Positions 25,141 through 33,915 of a stretch of 64,000 bases of DNA are shown one piece after another. Each line of letters opens with the position of its first letter. The first letter of the stretch is position 1. The notes under the pieces were generated by a model that ran no database searches, was not told where the DNA came from, and worked only from the letters and a program-made list of their open reading frames with translations. The stretch comes from Glaesserella sp041814905 (GTDB lineage: Bacteria > Pseudomonadota > Gammaproteobacteria > Enterobacterales > Pasteurellaceae), in assembly GCF_041814905.1 (NCBI RefSeq), contig NZ_JBGXYA010000053.1:1-64000 (forward strand), written 5' to 3'. Both the position numbers and the translations under genes were made by a program.

Positions 25141-25431
25141 TTATTTGCTTTCTGCGTCTTCTTCTGCTTCTGCTTCTGCTTTTTCATCATCTTTATCGCT
25201 AGATTTAGCATCATTTAATGCTTGTTTACAAGCTTCTGCTTGAGTATCAGCCGGTAGTGCGCTAAATTGCGGTTTTACTGTGTCGATAAGTTGTTTTTTA
25301 GCATCTGCGGTAAGATCGCTTGATGATTCAAGATATGCGAAGTAGTCAGTACAATTTTTATGTAAATCAGCGGCCATTGCAGAAGTTGCGAATAAAGAGG
25401 ACACAGATACGGCTAATAATAATTTTTTCAT
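25141..25431 (-). CDS. Small secreted protein, probably DUF5339
   Basis: The 96 residues start with a clear signal peptide (MKKLLLAVSVSSLFATSAMA, cut before ADLHKNC). The mature part of about 60 residues has two Cys (HKNCTD and EACKQ) likely joined by a disulfide in the periplasm, and the last 20 residues are almost all Asp, Glu, Ala and Lys. It resembles small Pasteurellaceae proteins of unknown function assigned, as I recall, to DUF5339. AGGAGATTCAAATA lies upstream. The acidic tail could be a metal or cation binder, but that is speculation. Confidence 0.75.
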   Translation of the reverse strand: MKKLLLAVSVSSLFATSAMAADLHKNCTDYFAYLESSSDLTADAKKQLIDTVKPQFSALPADTQAEACKQALNDAKSSDKDDEKAEAEAEEDAESK

Positions 25432-25576
25432 TATTTGAATCTCCTAATAAATCAATGAATAAATAAACCTGCTTTTAAGCAGGCGAAATGAATTTAAATT
25501 AAAAAGATAAATAAAACAACTCATATAATGCAAAATAATTAAATGTAATGTAAGTAATTGTTATTGAGGAAATATT

Positions 25577-26458
25577 ATGGCATGGGTACAAATTCGTTTA
25601 AATAGTACGGATAGACAAGCAGAATCAATCAGTGATTTTTTAGAAGAGATCGGAGCGGTATCGGTCACGTTTATGGACAGCCAAGACACCCCGATTTTTG
25701 AACCGCTTCCGGGTGAAACCCGTCTTTGGGGAAATACCGATGTGGTGGCGCTGTTCGATGCGGAAACGGACATGAAAATCATTGTGGAAGCACTCGTAAC
25801 CAGTAAATTAGTGGCGGAAGATTTTGCACATAAAATCGAGCAGATTGAAGATAAAGATTGGGAACGGGAATGGATGGATAATTTCCATCCGATGCGATTC
25901 GGTAAACGTTTATGGATTTGCCCGAGTTGGCGCGAAGTGCCGGATCCTAACGCCGTAAACGTGATGTTAGATCCGGGTTTGGCATTCGGTACCGGTACGC
26001 ATCCGACAACGGCACTCTGCCTCGAATGGCTGGACGGTTTAAATTTAGAAGGGAAAACTGTGATCGACTTCGGCTGCGGGTCGGGGATTTTGGCGATTGC
26101 CGCACTAAAATTGGGTGCCAAACAAGCTATCGGTATTGATATTGATCCACAGGCAATTTTAGCTAGCAAAAATAATGCGGAAGCGAATGGCGTGTCGGAT
26201 CGTTTACAACTGTTTTTAGCAAAAGATCAACCAAAAGATTTGACTGCCGATATCGTTGTTGCAAATATTCTTGCCGGTCCGCTTAAAGAATTGGCTTCGC
26301 AAATTATTACACTGGTGAAGCCGCAAGGAGATCTGGGCTTATCGGGGATTCTTGCTACACAAGCCGCATCCGTATGTGAAGCCTACGAAAGCGCATTTCA
26401 GCTTGAACCGGTCAAGGAAAAAGAAGAATGGTGTCGTATCACCGGCGTGAAATACTAA
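25577..26458 (+). CDS. prmA: Ribosomal protein L11 methyltransferase
   Basis: The 293-residue protein has the N-terminal substrate-recognition domain (MAWVQIRLNSTDRQAESISD, 1-20) and a methyltransferase core with VIDFGCGSGILAIAALKLGA (about 158-177) and VVANILAGPLKELA (the catalytic NxxxxP-like loop, about 229-242). It trimethylates L11 on Lys and the N-terminus. The length equals E. coli PrmA (293). The ATG follows GAGGAAA. Confidence 0.96.
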   Translation: MAWVQIRLNSTDRQAESISDFLEEIGAVSVTFMDSQDTPIFEPLPGETRLWGNTDVVALFDAETDMKIIVEALVTSKLVAEDFAHKIEQIEDKDWEREWMDNFHPMRFGKRLWICPSWREVPDPNAVNVMLDPGLAFGTGTHPTTALCLEWLDGLNLEGKTVIDFGCGSGILAIAALKLGAKQAIGIDIDPQAILASKNNAEANGVSDRLQLFLAKDQPKDLTADIVVANILAGPLKELASQIITLVKPQGDLGLSGILATQAASVCEAYESAFQLEPVKEKEEWCRITGVKY

Positions 26459-26464
26459 GCGACA

Positions 26465-26497
26465 AGGGGGGAAACGACGGTTTCCCCTTTCTTTTTG
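26465..26497 (+). terminator. prmA terminator
   Basis: GGGGAAAC, GACG loop, GTTTCCCC, then TTTCTTTTT. It is a clean intrinsic terminator between convergent genes. Confidence 0.88.
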
Positions 26498-26508
26498 AGA
26501 TATTGATA

Positions 26509-27060
26509 TCAGTACGGTTTATGTAATAGTTTTTTCACTAATTCTAACACCAACGGAAATTCCGTCATCCCTTCAATATCAAGAAAATGTCCGCCTTGCG
26601 GTAAACGAATATAGTCCGATTTTAAATGTTGCGCTAAAGCGTCACTATATTTATGTGGCACAACACTATCGTCCAATGAGGCTACAACATAAGATTTAAA
26701 CGGCATTAACGGTGGTTGAACGGCATAAAGGTTAGAAAATGTACTTAACTCGGGAAGTGTTTCTAACGGCTGATAAAACCCCGAGACAAAAACGGCTCCC
26801 GCCGGTTTTTCAAAATTTTTGGCGAGAAAGTTAAGTGTTGCAATACAACCGAGGCTATGTGCAACAATCACTGTCTGCTCGTTAACAATCAGGTGTTTCT
26901 CTAAATGTTGCAGCCATTTTTCTACACTGGGATTGCCTGATTCCGGCATGGCTAAGCGCTGACAAACAATACCGATTTTTGCCAATTCGTTTTCTAACCA
27001 CGGAAACCAATGTTTCTCCGGAGCCGCACCATAACCGTGAACAATATAAACTTGAGCCAT
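26509..27060 (-). CDS. RBBP9/YdeN-type alpha/beta hydrolase
   Basis: The 183-residue protein starts MAQVYIVHGYGAAPEKHWFP and has the nucleophile elbow VAHSLGC at about 73-79, then D in SLDDSVVP and H in GGHFLD as the rest of the catalytic triad. This is the RBBP9/YdeN serine hydrolase family, small cytosolic hydrolases with unclear substrates. The ATG at 27060 (AAAGGGG upstream) is preferred over one 21 bases earlier. Confidence 0.82.
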   Translation of the reverse strand: MAQVYIVHGYGAAPEKHWFPWLENELAKIGIVCQRLAMPESGNPSVEKWLQHLEKHLIVNEQTVIVAHSLGCIATLNFLAKNFEKPAGAVFVSGFYQPLETLPELSTFSNLYAVQPPLMPFKSYVVASLDDSVVPHKYSDALAQHLKSDYIRLPQGGHFLDIEGMTEFPLVLELVKKLLHKPY

Positions 27061-27084
27061 AAAATCCCCTTTCTTTATCAAAAT

Positions 27085-27093
27085 ACAAGCGGT
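27085..27093 (+). repeat. Uptake signal core upstream of the hydrolase gene
   Basis: ACAAGCGGT followed by GAGATTTTGCC, between the hydrolase start and the dms control region. Confidence 0.65.
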
Positions 27094-27168
27094 GAGATTT
27101 TGCCATAAATTTGCAAAAATCTAAAAAATTTATAGTCGACCAAGAATGATTCTTAATTGCTCAACTCA

Positions 27169-27182
27169 TTGATATTAATCAT
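27169..27182 (+). promoter_or_regulatory. FNR box of the dms operon
   Basis: TTGAT-ATTA-ATCAT matches the FNR consensus TTGAT-N4-ATCAA at 9 of 10 bases. It lies 119 bases before the dmsA ATG. TATATA at 27209-27214 is a possible -10 element, putting the box centre about 45 bp before the start, near the class II position for activation. Oxygen-limited expression is expected. Confidence 0.75.
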
Positions 27183-27300
27183 ATTTTGTTGTTTTATATT
27201 AATTGATCTATATAAATTTGATCTATTTCATTATTTTATAAGCAGGTAAATGATTAACTTTTAACAATTGTTTTATGTTAATCCGATGTGGGGGAAATAT

Positions 27301-29727
27301 ATGGATAAGCCAAGTTTTAATCCTACCGTCAATAGAAGAACTTTTTTAAAAGGTGCTTCTGTAGGTGCTGCGGCAATTGCCGCAGATCTTTCCTTGCCGT
27401 TTAATGCAATGGCAAGTCCTGCCCAAACTCATACCGTAGATGATGAAAAAATCGTATGGAGTGCTTGCACGGTTAACTGTGGTAGCCGCTGTCCGTTAAG
27501 AATGCATGTTAAAGATAACAAAATCACGTATGTTGAAACGGATAATACCGGTACAGATGTGTATAACTTAGATCATCAGGTACGTGCCTGTTTACGAGGT
27601 CGTTCCATGCGCCGTCGGGTTTATAATCCGGATCGATTGAAATATCCGATGAAACGCGTTGGTAAACGAGGTGAAGGTAAATTTAAACGTATTACTTGGG
27701 ATGAAGCATTAACAGAAATAGCTGAATCGTTACAAAAGAATATTACAACATACGGTAACGAAAGCATTTATCTCAATTATGGTACAGGTACGCTTGGTGG
27801 CACAATGACACGTTCTTGGCCTCCTGGGGCAACATTAGTTGCTCGTCTAATGAATTGTATAGGTGGCTATCTCAATCACTATGGCGACTACAGTACTGCC
27901 CAAATTGCAGTCGGTTTGGATTATACCTATGGCGGAGGCTGGGCTCTGGGTAACGGTATGGCAGATATTGAGAACAGTAAATTAGTGGTGCTATTCGGTA
28001 ATAATCCTGCAGAAACCCGTATGAGCGGCGGCGGTTTAACCTATTGTATCGAGCAAGCGAGAGAAAAATCGAATGCAAAACTGATTATTATTGATCCACG
28101 TTATACCGATACAGGTGTTGGTCGTGAAGACGAATGGATTCCAATTCGTCCGGGAACCGATGCCGCACTCTGTTCGGCACTTGCTTATGTGATGATTACA
28201 GAGAATTTAGTCGATCAACCATTTTTAGATAAATATTGTGTCGGCTATGATGAAAAAACGTTACCTGAAGGTGCACCAAGTAATGGTCATTATAAGGCGT
28301 ATATTTTAGGCCAAGGAGATGATGGCATCGCTAAAACACCTGCTTGGGCAGCCAAAATTACTGGAATTCCGGAAGCTAGAATTATAAAACTGGCTCGTGA
28401 AATCGGAGGAACCAAACCGGCCTTTATTTCTCAAGGTTGGGGACCTCAACGTCGCAGTAACGGTGAATTGATTTCCCGTGCCATTGCAATGTTACCGATT
28501 TTAACCGGTAATGTAGGTATCCATGGTGGTAATACAGGCGCACGAGAAAGTGCTTACGGTATGCCGTTTGTACGTATGCCAACCCTTGAAAATCCAGTTA
28601 AAGCAAGTATTCCGATGTTCTTATGGACTGACGCTATTTTCCGTGCTCATGAAATGACCGCTAAAACAGACGGTATTCGAGGTGTGGAAAAACTCACTGC
28701 GCCGATTAAAGTGATTTGGAACTATGCCGGTAACTGTTTAATTAACCAACATGCCGATATTAATCGCACTCACGATATTCTACAAAATGAAGAGCAATGT
28801 GAACTGATTGTCACCATCGACAACCACATGACTTCAACAGCAAAATATAGCGATATTTTATTGCCAGACTGTACCGCTTCCGAACAAATGGATTTTGCCC
28901 TTGATGCATATATTGCCAATATGGACTATGTGATTTTTGCTGATCAGGTGATTGAGCCTTCATTTGAATGTCGCAACATTTATACGATGATGTCTGATTT
29001 GGCAGATAAATTAGGTGTAAAAGCCCAATTTACCGAAGGTCGCACACAGGAAGAGTGGTTACGTCATCTCTATGAACAATCTCGCCAAAATATCCCGGAA
29101 TTACCGACATTTGAGGAATTCAGAAAACAAGGTATTTTCAAAAAATTAGACCCGGATGGCTTCTATGTCGCTTATAAAGATTTCCGTGAAGACCCAGAGA
29201 AAAATCCACTAAGCACTCCATCGGGCAAAATTGAAATTTACTCTTCACGTCTTGCAGATATTGCAAAAGAATGGACATTGCAAAAAGATGAAGTAATCCA
29301 CCCGCTTCCAATTCACGTGGACAGCTTTGAGCACTTCGGCGATCCGTTAATGGAAAAATTCCCATTACAGCTCACCGGTTTCCACTACAAAGCACGTACT
29401 CACTCAACTTACGGTAATGTTGATGTCTTAAAAGCAGCAAATCCACAAGAAGTCTGGATCAACCCGATTGATGCCGATCCACGAGGTATTAAAAACGGTG
29501 ACATGATTCGTATCTTTAATGAGCGCGGTGAAGTGCGTATTCATGCGAAAGTGACCCCACGTATTATACCGGGAGTCGTTGCGTTAGGAGAAGGCGCTTG
29601 GCATGCCCCTGATAATAACAAAGTAGATCACGCAGGTTGTATCAACGTTTTAACAACACAACGCCCATCACCTTTGGCAAAAGGCAACCCGCAACATTCT
29701 AATTTAGTTCAGATCGAGAGAATGTAA
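27301..29727 (+). CDS. dmsA: Anaerobic dimethyl sulfoxide reductase, catalytic subunit DmsA
   Basis: The 808-residue molybdopterin enzyme starts with a Tat signal (NRRTFLKGASVGAAA, RR at 12-13). The [4Fe-4S] ligands are C56, C60, C64 and C97. The rest shows the molybdopterin-guanine dinucleotide domains, ending in the NPQHSNLVQIER tail of the DmsA group. It reduces DMSO, N-oxides or related S-oxides on the outer face of the membrane as terminal reductase. The ATG at 27301 follows GGGGGAAAT; an upstream ATG at 27268 would bury the Tat signal. First gene of dmsABCD-napF. Confidence 0.95.
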   Translation: MDKPSFNPTVNRRTFLKGASVGAAAIAADLSLPFNAMASPAQTHTVDDEKIVWSACTVNCGSRCPLRMHVKDNKITYVETDNTGTDVYNLDHQVRACLRGRSMRRRVYNPDRLKYPMKRVGKRGEGKFKRITWDEALTEIAESLQKNITTYGNESIYLNYGTGTLGGTMTRSWPPGATLVARLMNCIGGYLNHYGDYSTAQIAVGLDYTYGGGWALGNGMADIENSKLVVLFGNNPAETRMSGGGLTYCIEQAREKSNAKLIIIDPRYTDTGVGREDEWIPIRPGTDAALCSALAYVMITENLVDQPFLDKYCVGYDEKTLPEGAPSNGHYKAYILGQGDDGIAKTPAWAAKITGIPEARIIKLAREIGGTKPAFISQGWGPQRRSNGELISRAIAMLPILTGNVGIHGGNTGARESAYGMPFVRMPTLENPVKASIPMFLWTDAIFRAHEMTAKTDGIRGVEKLTAPIKVIWNYAGNCLINQHADINRTHDILQNEEQCELIVTIDNHMTSTAKYSDILLPDCTASEQMDFALDAYIANMDYVIFADQVIEPSFECRNIYTMMSDLADKLGVKAQFTEGRTQEEWLRHLYEQSRQNIPELPTFEEFRKQGIFKKLDPDGFYVAYKDFREDPEKNPLSTPSGKIEIYSSRLADIAKEWTLQKDEVIHPLPIHVDSFEHFGDPLMEKFPLQLTGFHYKARTHSTYGNVDVLKAANPQEVWINPIDADPRGIKNGDMIRIFNERGEVRIHAKVTPRIIPGVVALGEGAWHAPDNNKVDHAGCINVLTTQRPSPLAKGNPQHSNLVQIERM

Positions 29728-29737
29728 GGAGTGAATA

Positions 29738-30355
29738 ATGAAACAATTTGGCTTTTATTTTGACTCAGACCGTTGCACTGGTTGTAAAACCTGTGAACTT
29801 GCCTGTAAAGATTACAAAGATCTCGGGACTGACGTGAATTTCCGCCGTATTTATGAATATACCGGTGGTACTTGGACTGCTCAAGCGGGCGGTTGCTGGG
29901 AACAAAATGTATTTAGTTACTATATGTCCATCTCTTGCAATCACTGTGATGATCCTGCGTGTGTTAAGGTTTGCCCGACAGGTGCAATGCATAAAAATGC
30001 CGATGGCTTTGTCGTGGTTGATGAAAAAACCTGTATCGGTTGCCGTTATTGTAGTATGGCGTGTCCTTACGATGCACCACAATATGATGCACAGAAAGGG
30101 CATATGACCAAATGCGACGGTTGTTATTCACGAGTGAAAGGAAACGATAAACCGATTTGTGTCGATGCTTGCCCGTTACGTGCCTTAGACTTCGCTCCGA
30201 TTGACGAATTACGTCAAAAATATGGCAATCAAGCTTCTATCGCACCACTACCATCCGCAGATTTAACCCAACCGAATTTAGTGGTTAAACCAAACAAAAA
30301 TGCGAAACCAAGTGGCGATACCAGCGGTTTCTTAGCTAATCCAAGAGAGGTGTAA
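29738..30355 (+). CDS. dmsB: DMSO reductase iron-sulfur subunit DmsB
   Basis: The 205 residues hold four cysteine clusters: CTGCKTCELAC (about 14-24), CNHCDDPACVKVCP (about 67-80), CIGCRYCSMACP (about 99-110) and CDGCYSRV plus CVDACP (about 126-148), for four [4Fe-4S] centres. It passes electrons from the DmsC anchor to DmsA. The start follows AAGGAGTG. It lies 10 bases after dmsA and 1 base before dmsC. Confidence 0.97.
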   Translation: MKQFGFYFDSDRCTGCKTCELACKDYKDLGTDVNFRRIYEYTGGTWTAQAGGCWEQNVFSYYMSISCNHCDDPACVKVCPTGAMHKNADGFVVVDEKTCIGCRYCSMACPYDAPQYDAQKGHMTKCDGCYSRVKGNDKPICVDACPLRALDFAPIDELRQKYGNQASIAPLPSADLTQPNLVVKPNKNAKPSGDTSGFLANPREV

Positions 30356-30356
30356 G

Positions 30357-31193
30357 ATGAACGGACTACACGAACTTCCACTGATTCTATTTACCGTGTT
30401 CGCACAAAGTGTTGTTGGTGCATTTCTACTTTTTACCTTCGTACTATGTCAGGCTGAAAGTGGCAAAAGCCGTCAATATGTGCATAAAGCAATGTTTGTG
30501 GTATTAGCGTTGCTCGGTATCGGTTTTATTGCTTCCATTATGCACTTAGGATCACCGCTAAGAGCCTTTAATTCACTTAATCGTGTTGGTAGCTCAATGC
30601 TAAGTAATGAAATTGCCAGTGGTGCATTGTTCTTTGCTCTAGCTGGTTGTTACTGGCTACTTGCCATTTTAAACAAAATGCCACAAGCCTTAGGCAAATT
30701 TTGGTTGGTGGTTACATCCCTTGTTGGCTTAGTCTTTATGTATATGATGGCAAATGTCTATCAAATCAGCACTGTACCAACGTGGTATACCTCTTTAACC
30801 TCCTGGGCATTTTATTTAACTGTTGTCGTTGGAGGAACAGTACTAGGTTATATCCTATTACAACCAAATACTTACAAAGAGTATTGCCTGAAGTGGGTAC
30901 CTTACGTCTATCTTGTCGGAGTTATTTTGATTGCAGTTGTCATTACTTATCAAGGTAGCAGCTTGGTACTGATATCTTCATCAGTACAACAAGCTTCGGC
31001 TTTAGTTCCGGATTATGCCCCTTTAATGGCACTACGCTTATCGGCATTAGGTATTGCCGCAGTGATTCTGCTCCGTAGCCAAAAGATTGCATTATTAAGT
31101 ATAGCGGTAATTTTTGTTATAGGAGCAGAACTCATCGGTCGTACTCTTTTCTATGGGCTACATATGACAGCAGGAATGACGGTTGCTGGATAA
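30357..31193 (+). CDS. dmsC: DMSO reductase membrane anchor DmsC
   Basis: The 278-residue protein has eight predicted membrane segments, begins MNGLHELPLILFTVFAQSVV and belongs to the DmsC anchor family, which takes electrons from menaquinol. H18-like and E-containing quinol-site residues of E. coli DmsC were not checked. It follows dmsB by one base, implying tight coupling. Confidence 0.93.
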   Translation: MNGLHELPLILFTVFAQSVVGAFLLFTFVLCQAESGKSRQYVHKAMFVVLALLGIGFIASIMHLGSPLRAFNSLNRVGSSMLSNEIASGALFFALAGCYWLLAILNKMPQALGKFWLVVTSLVGLVFMYMMANVYQISTVPTWYTSLTSWAFYLTVVVGGTVLGYILLQPNTYKEYCLKWVPYVYLVGVILIAVVITYQGSSLVLISSSVQQASALVPDYAPLMALRLSALGIAAVILLRSQKIALLSIAVIFVIGAELIGRTLFYGLHMTAGMTVAG

Positions 31194-31216
31194 ATTATTG
31201 TTAAAATAGGAGTATT

Positions 31217-31816
31217 ATGCAGACTGAAGTACAACAGTGGATTTCCATCACAGGGCGTTTGCTTGGTACATTATTTTATTACGAACCGACAACTCCACAG
31301 GTAAAAGCTGTTTTAGCTTTGTTTAAACAACAGGATTGGTATGAGCAACTTGATGTAGTGATGTCTCCTATAGTAGCAACACGACTTACTGAGCAGAAAG
31401 ATTTATCCGAGCAATATCAAACGTTGTTTATTGGACCAAATACATTGTTTGCCCCACCTTGGGGATCGGTTTATCTTGATCCGGAATCTGTTATTTTTGG
31501 GTGTTCTTATTTGGAATTAAGATCTTTCTTACGGAAACATCGTATTGAATTTTCGTTGGCTGAGAAACGTGAAGCCGAAGATCATTTCGGTTTGATGCTC
31601 ATGTTGTCTGCATATCTTGCAGAAAATAAACCCGAGCTACTAAATGAGTATCTAAGCCAACATTTTTTGATTTGGTCTTCTCGTTATTTACAACTACTTT
31701 CGGAACAAACGGAACAGCCGTTTTACCAAGCACTGAGTGAACTCACACAACAAATTTTGCAAAAATGGCAAGAGTGGCTGTTATTAGAAATTCCCCGAGT
31801 CCAATTTTATCGTTAA
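31217..31816 (+). CDS. dmsD: DmsD/TorD-type maturation chaperone
   Basis: The 199-residue all-helical protein belongs to the TorD/DmsD redox-enzyme chaperones, which bind the Tat signal of the catalytic subunit until cofactor insertion is done. The segment GPNTLFAPPWGSVYLDPESV (about 74-93) matches the family's conserved PPWGSVY region and EAEDHFGLML near residue 120 is typical. It is the fourth gene of the operon; GGAG precedes the ATG. Confidence 0.88.
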   Translation: MQTEVQQWISITGRLLGTLFYYEPTTPQVKAVLALFKQQDWYEQLDVVMSPIVATRLTEQKDLSEQYQTLFIGPNTLFAPPWGSVYLDPESVIFGCSYLELRSFLRKHRIEFSLAEKREAEDHFGLMLMLSAYLAENKPELLNEYLSQHFLIWSSRYLQLLSEQTEQPFYQALSELTQQILQKWQEWLLLEIPRVQFYR

Positions 31817-31827
31817 TGGTGTGATAT

Positions 31828-32346
31828 ATGGTAAAAAATGAGCAGTATTATCAAGCCTATTTATCAATGAACACTATTTCAAGAAGAGGATTGTTTCGCG
31901 GATTGTTAGGTGGCTCACATAAAAGTATCTCTGTAACGGATATTCGTCGAGTTGCCCGCCCTCCTTTTGCTTGTGCTGAACATCTTTTTGTGAGTATCTG
32001 CAATGGGTGCGGAAATTGTGTTAATGCTTGTCCATACGGATTAATCCAGTTACAACAAGGCCTTGCAACATTACAGATTGATTTTTCCGCTTGTAATTTT
32101 TGTGCTAAGTGTGCCGAAAGTTGCTCTATAAATGCACTCAATGATGCGTTTAAGGCGGATACTGAAATGCGACCTCAGTTTAACCAAAACTGCTTACAAA
32201 ATAAGGGACAGTACTGTGATGTTTGCCAACAAAGTTGTTCGCAACAAGCCATTTCGCCGGAATTAGACATTGATAATGAAAAATGTAATGGTTGCGGAGC
32301 ATGCAAGATTAGTTGTTTTGTTGATGGGATCGCACTTATTCTTTAA
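31828..32346 (+). CDS. napF: NapF-like ferredoxin protein
   Basis: The 172 residues include NTISRRGLFRGLLGG (an SRRG motif near 15-23 as in NapF) and three cysteine clusters: CNGCGNCVNACP (about 52-63), CNFCAKCAESC (about 89-99) and CNGCGACKISC (about 152-162), with extra Cys between. NapF helps mature the NapA molybdoenzyme in E. coli by supplying electrons or clusters. Here it ends the dms operon, with no nap genes in view, so it likely serves DmsA. An SD sequence is weak. Confidence 0.8.
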   Translation: MVKNEQYYQAYLSMNTISRRGLFRGLLGGSHKSISVTDIRRVARPPFACAEHLFVSICNGCGNCVNACPYGLIQLQQGLATLQIDFSACNFCAKCAESCSINALNDAFKADTEMRPQFNQNCLQNKGQYCDVCQQSCSQQAISPELDIDNEKCNGCGACKISCFVDGIALIL

Positions 32347-32370
32347 TATACAACGATTTTTTATATAAAA

Positions 32371-32408
32371 TTCGGTATAGCAGACTTAATCTTTCTACTA
32401 TACCGAAA
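32371..32408. terminator. Hairpin between dms operon and lyxK
   Basis: TTCGGTATAG (32371-32380) and CTATACCGAA (32398-32407) form a 10-base-pair stem. On the minus strand it is followed by TTTTATATAA, so it best serves as terminator of the lyxK operon and may also stop dms transcripts. Confidence 0.7.
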
Positions 32409-32445
32409 AGCGTTAAAATCAACCGCTGTTGCAGTGAAAATCCTG

Positions 32446-33906
32446 CTAAATGAAGACTTTTAACGCCTCAACCAATTGCTGATAACGCTGATATTTTTGT
32501 TGGTATGCGGCGAAATTTGTCGGATTCGGCTTAAAACATTGCATTCTACCGTTTAGGCTTTCTACCTTGGATGTATCCGCTCCGACACCTTGCATTGCCA
32601 TTAATGCTGCACCTAGGCAGCCGGTTTCTTCCACCGCGGGGATTTCTAATTCCATCGCGGTTAAATCCGCCAGCATCTGCATCCATACCGCCGATTTTGC
32701 CGGTCCGCCGGTAATACGTAGTACTTTGGTGTGCGGAAAGCGTTGTAGCATACGGTTTAAATGGTGCATTAAGCTGAACAACACTCCTTCATAAATCGCC
32801 TGTAATAAGTGCATTTGAGTGTGGTGTGCCTGCATTCCGTAGAAACCTGCCTGCATTCCTAAACCGGCGTTAGAACCGTAGAGGAATGGAACAAACAATA
32901 CCGAACTTGCGGCAGGCGGGAGCTGGGCAATGCCTTGATTGATATCGTCATAACTGAGATGACTCCACTGCTTAACGAACCATTCCAAATTACCGGCGGA
33001 AGTCGGGCTTGCCTCGTGTACGATATATTTCCCCGCTTCAGCATATTTTCCGTAAACGAACGGTAGTTTTTGGTTCGGGTCGAGATAATTTGTGATACCG
33101 CTGACGACAGACCAAGTACCAAGTACGGCGTTCAGCTTGGTTTCATCGTCTAAACCGGCACAGAGTGCTGTAGAAACTACATCGAACAACCCGCCGACAA
33201 CAGGCGTTCCGGCGACCAAGCCACTCAACGCCTCTGCGTGTTCGGTAACATAGCCTGCGACTTGATTGGGTTGAATAACAAGCGGTAACTTTTCGAGGAT
33301 TTCTTGCAAATCAAGTAATTCGGCAAGCGCAGGATCATATTTCCCTTGTGCCATATTGTAGAGGTTTGATTCGGAAATGTTGGTTTCTTCACAATGCAGT
33401 TGCCCGGTCAAACAGAAGCGTAAATAGTCGTGAGACATCAGCACTGCACCGATTTGGGCATAGCGTTCCGGTTCATTTTCTTTTATCCAACGTAAAATAG
33501 AAACCGGATGCCCTGTCCATAACGTTTGGCGGGTAATCGGGTAGAGTTTTTCCGGAATTCCTTGCGCTTGCCACCGTTTAACAATGTCAAGGGAACGTTG
33601 GTCGGAAGAGAGAATGGCTCTGCCTAACGGCTTGTTTTTTTTGTCGAGTAAAAATACGCCTTTGCCTTGAGCGGAAATACCGACCGCTTTTACAGCTGTC
33701 GGGTTTACGCCGCTTTTATTGAGAGTTTGTTTAATTACTGAAGCACAGACTTGCCAAAGTTGTGCCATATCCCGTTCAGCGTAACCGGCTTGTTCGCTGA
33801 TTACCGACACATTTTCACGCACGACAGCGTTTATATTGCCTTTTTCATCAAATAGTGCGGCTTTGATAAAAGTACCGCCGCAATCAATGCCGAGGTAGTA
33901 ATTCAC
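32446..33906 (-). CDS. lyxK: L-xylulose/3-keto-L-gulonate kinase
   Basis: The 486-residue FGGY kinase matches remembered E. coli LyxK closely: DCGGTFIKAALFD (about 7-19, ATP phosphate loop), GISAQGKGVFLLDKKNKPLG, LYPITRQTLWTGHPVS and GTPVVGGLFDVVSTALCAG. E. coli LyxK phosphorylates L-xylulose and 3-keto-L-gulonate. The latter gives 3-keto-L-gulonate 6-phosphate, the substrate of UlaD encoded at 44153-44833. It is the last gene of the ABC-lactonase-kinase operon. Confidence 0.93.
   Translation of the reverse strand: MNYYLGIDCGGTFIKAALFDEKGNINAVVRENVSVISEQAGYAERDMAQLWQVCASVIKQTLNKSGVNPTAVKAVGISAQGKGVFLLDKKNKPLGRAILSSDQRSLDIVKRWQAQGIPEKLYPITRQTLWTGHPVSILRWIKENEPERYAQIGAVLMSHDYLRFCLTGQLHCEETNISESNLYNMAQGKYDPALAELLDLQEILEKLPLVIQPNQVAGYVTEHAEALSGLVAGTPVVGGLFDVVSTALCAGLDDETKLNAVLGTWSVVSGITNYLDPNQKLPFVYGKYAEAGKYIVHEASPTSAGNLEWFVKQWSHLSYDDINQGIAQLPPAASSVLFVPFLYGSNAGLGMQAGFYGMQAHHTQMHLLQAIYEGVLFSLMHHLNRMLQRFPHTKVLRITGGPAKSAVWMQMLADLTAMELEIPAVEETGCLGAALMAMQGVGADTSKVESLNGRMQCFKPNPTNFAAYQQKYQRYQQLVEALKVFI
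33278..33286 (+). repeat. Uptake signal core inside lyxK
   Basis: ACAAGCGGT followed by AACTTTTCG within the coding region. Confidence 0.65.
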
Positions 33907-33915
33907 GTTGTTTCC

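Noticed and set aside
25441..25480. Terminator at CCTGC-TTTTAA-GCAGG
   Set aside because: The five-base stem lies in the leader of the minus-strand gene, not after a gene, and has no T tract.
25561..26169. 202-codon minus-strand frame opposite prmA
   Set aside because: It is a shadow of prmA; the plus frame has all the methyltransferase motifs.
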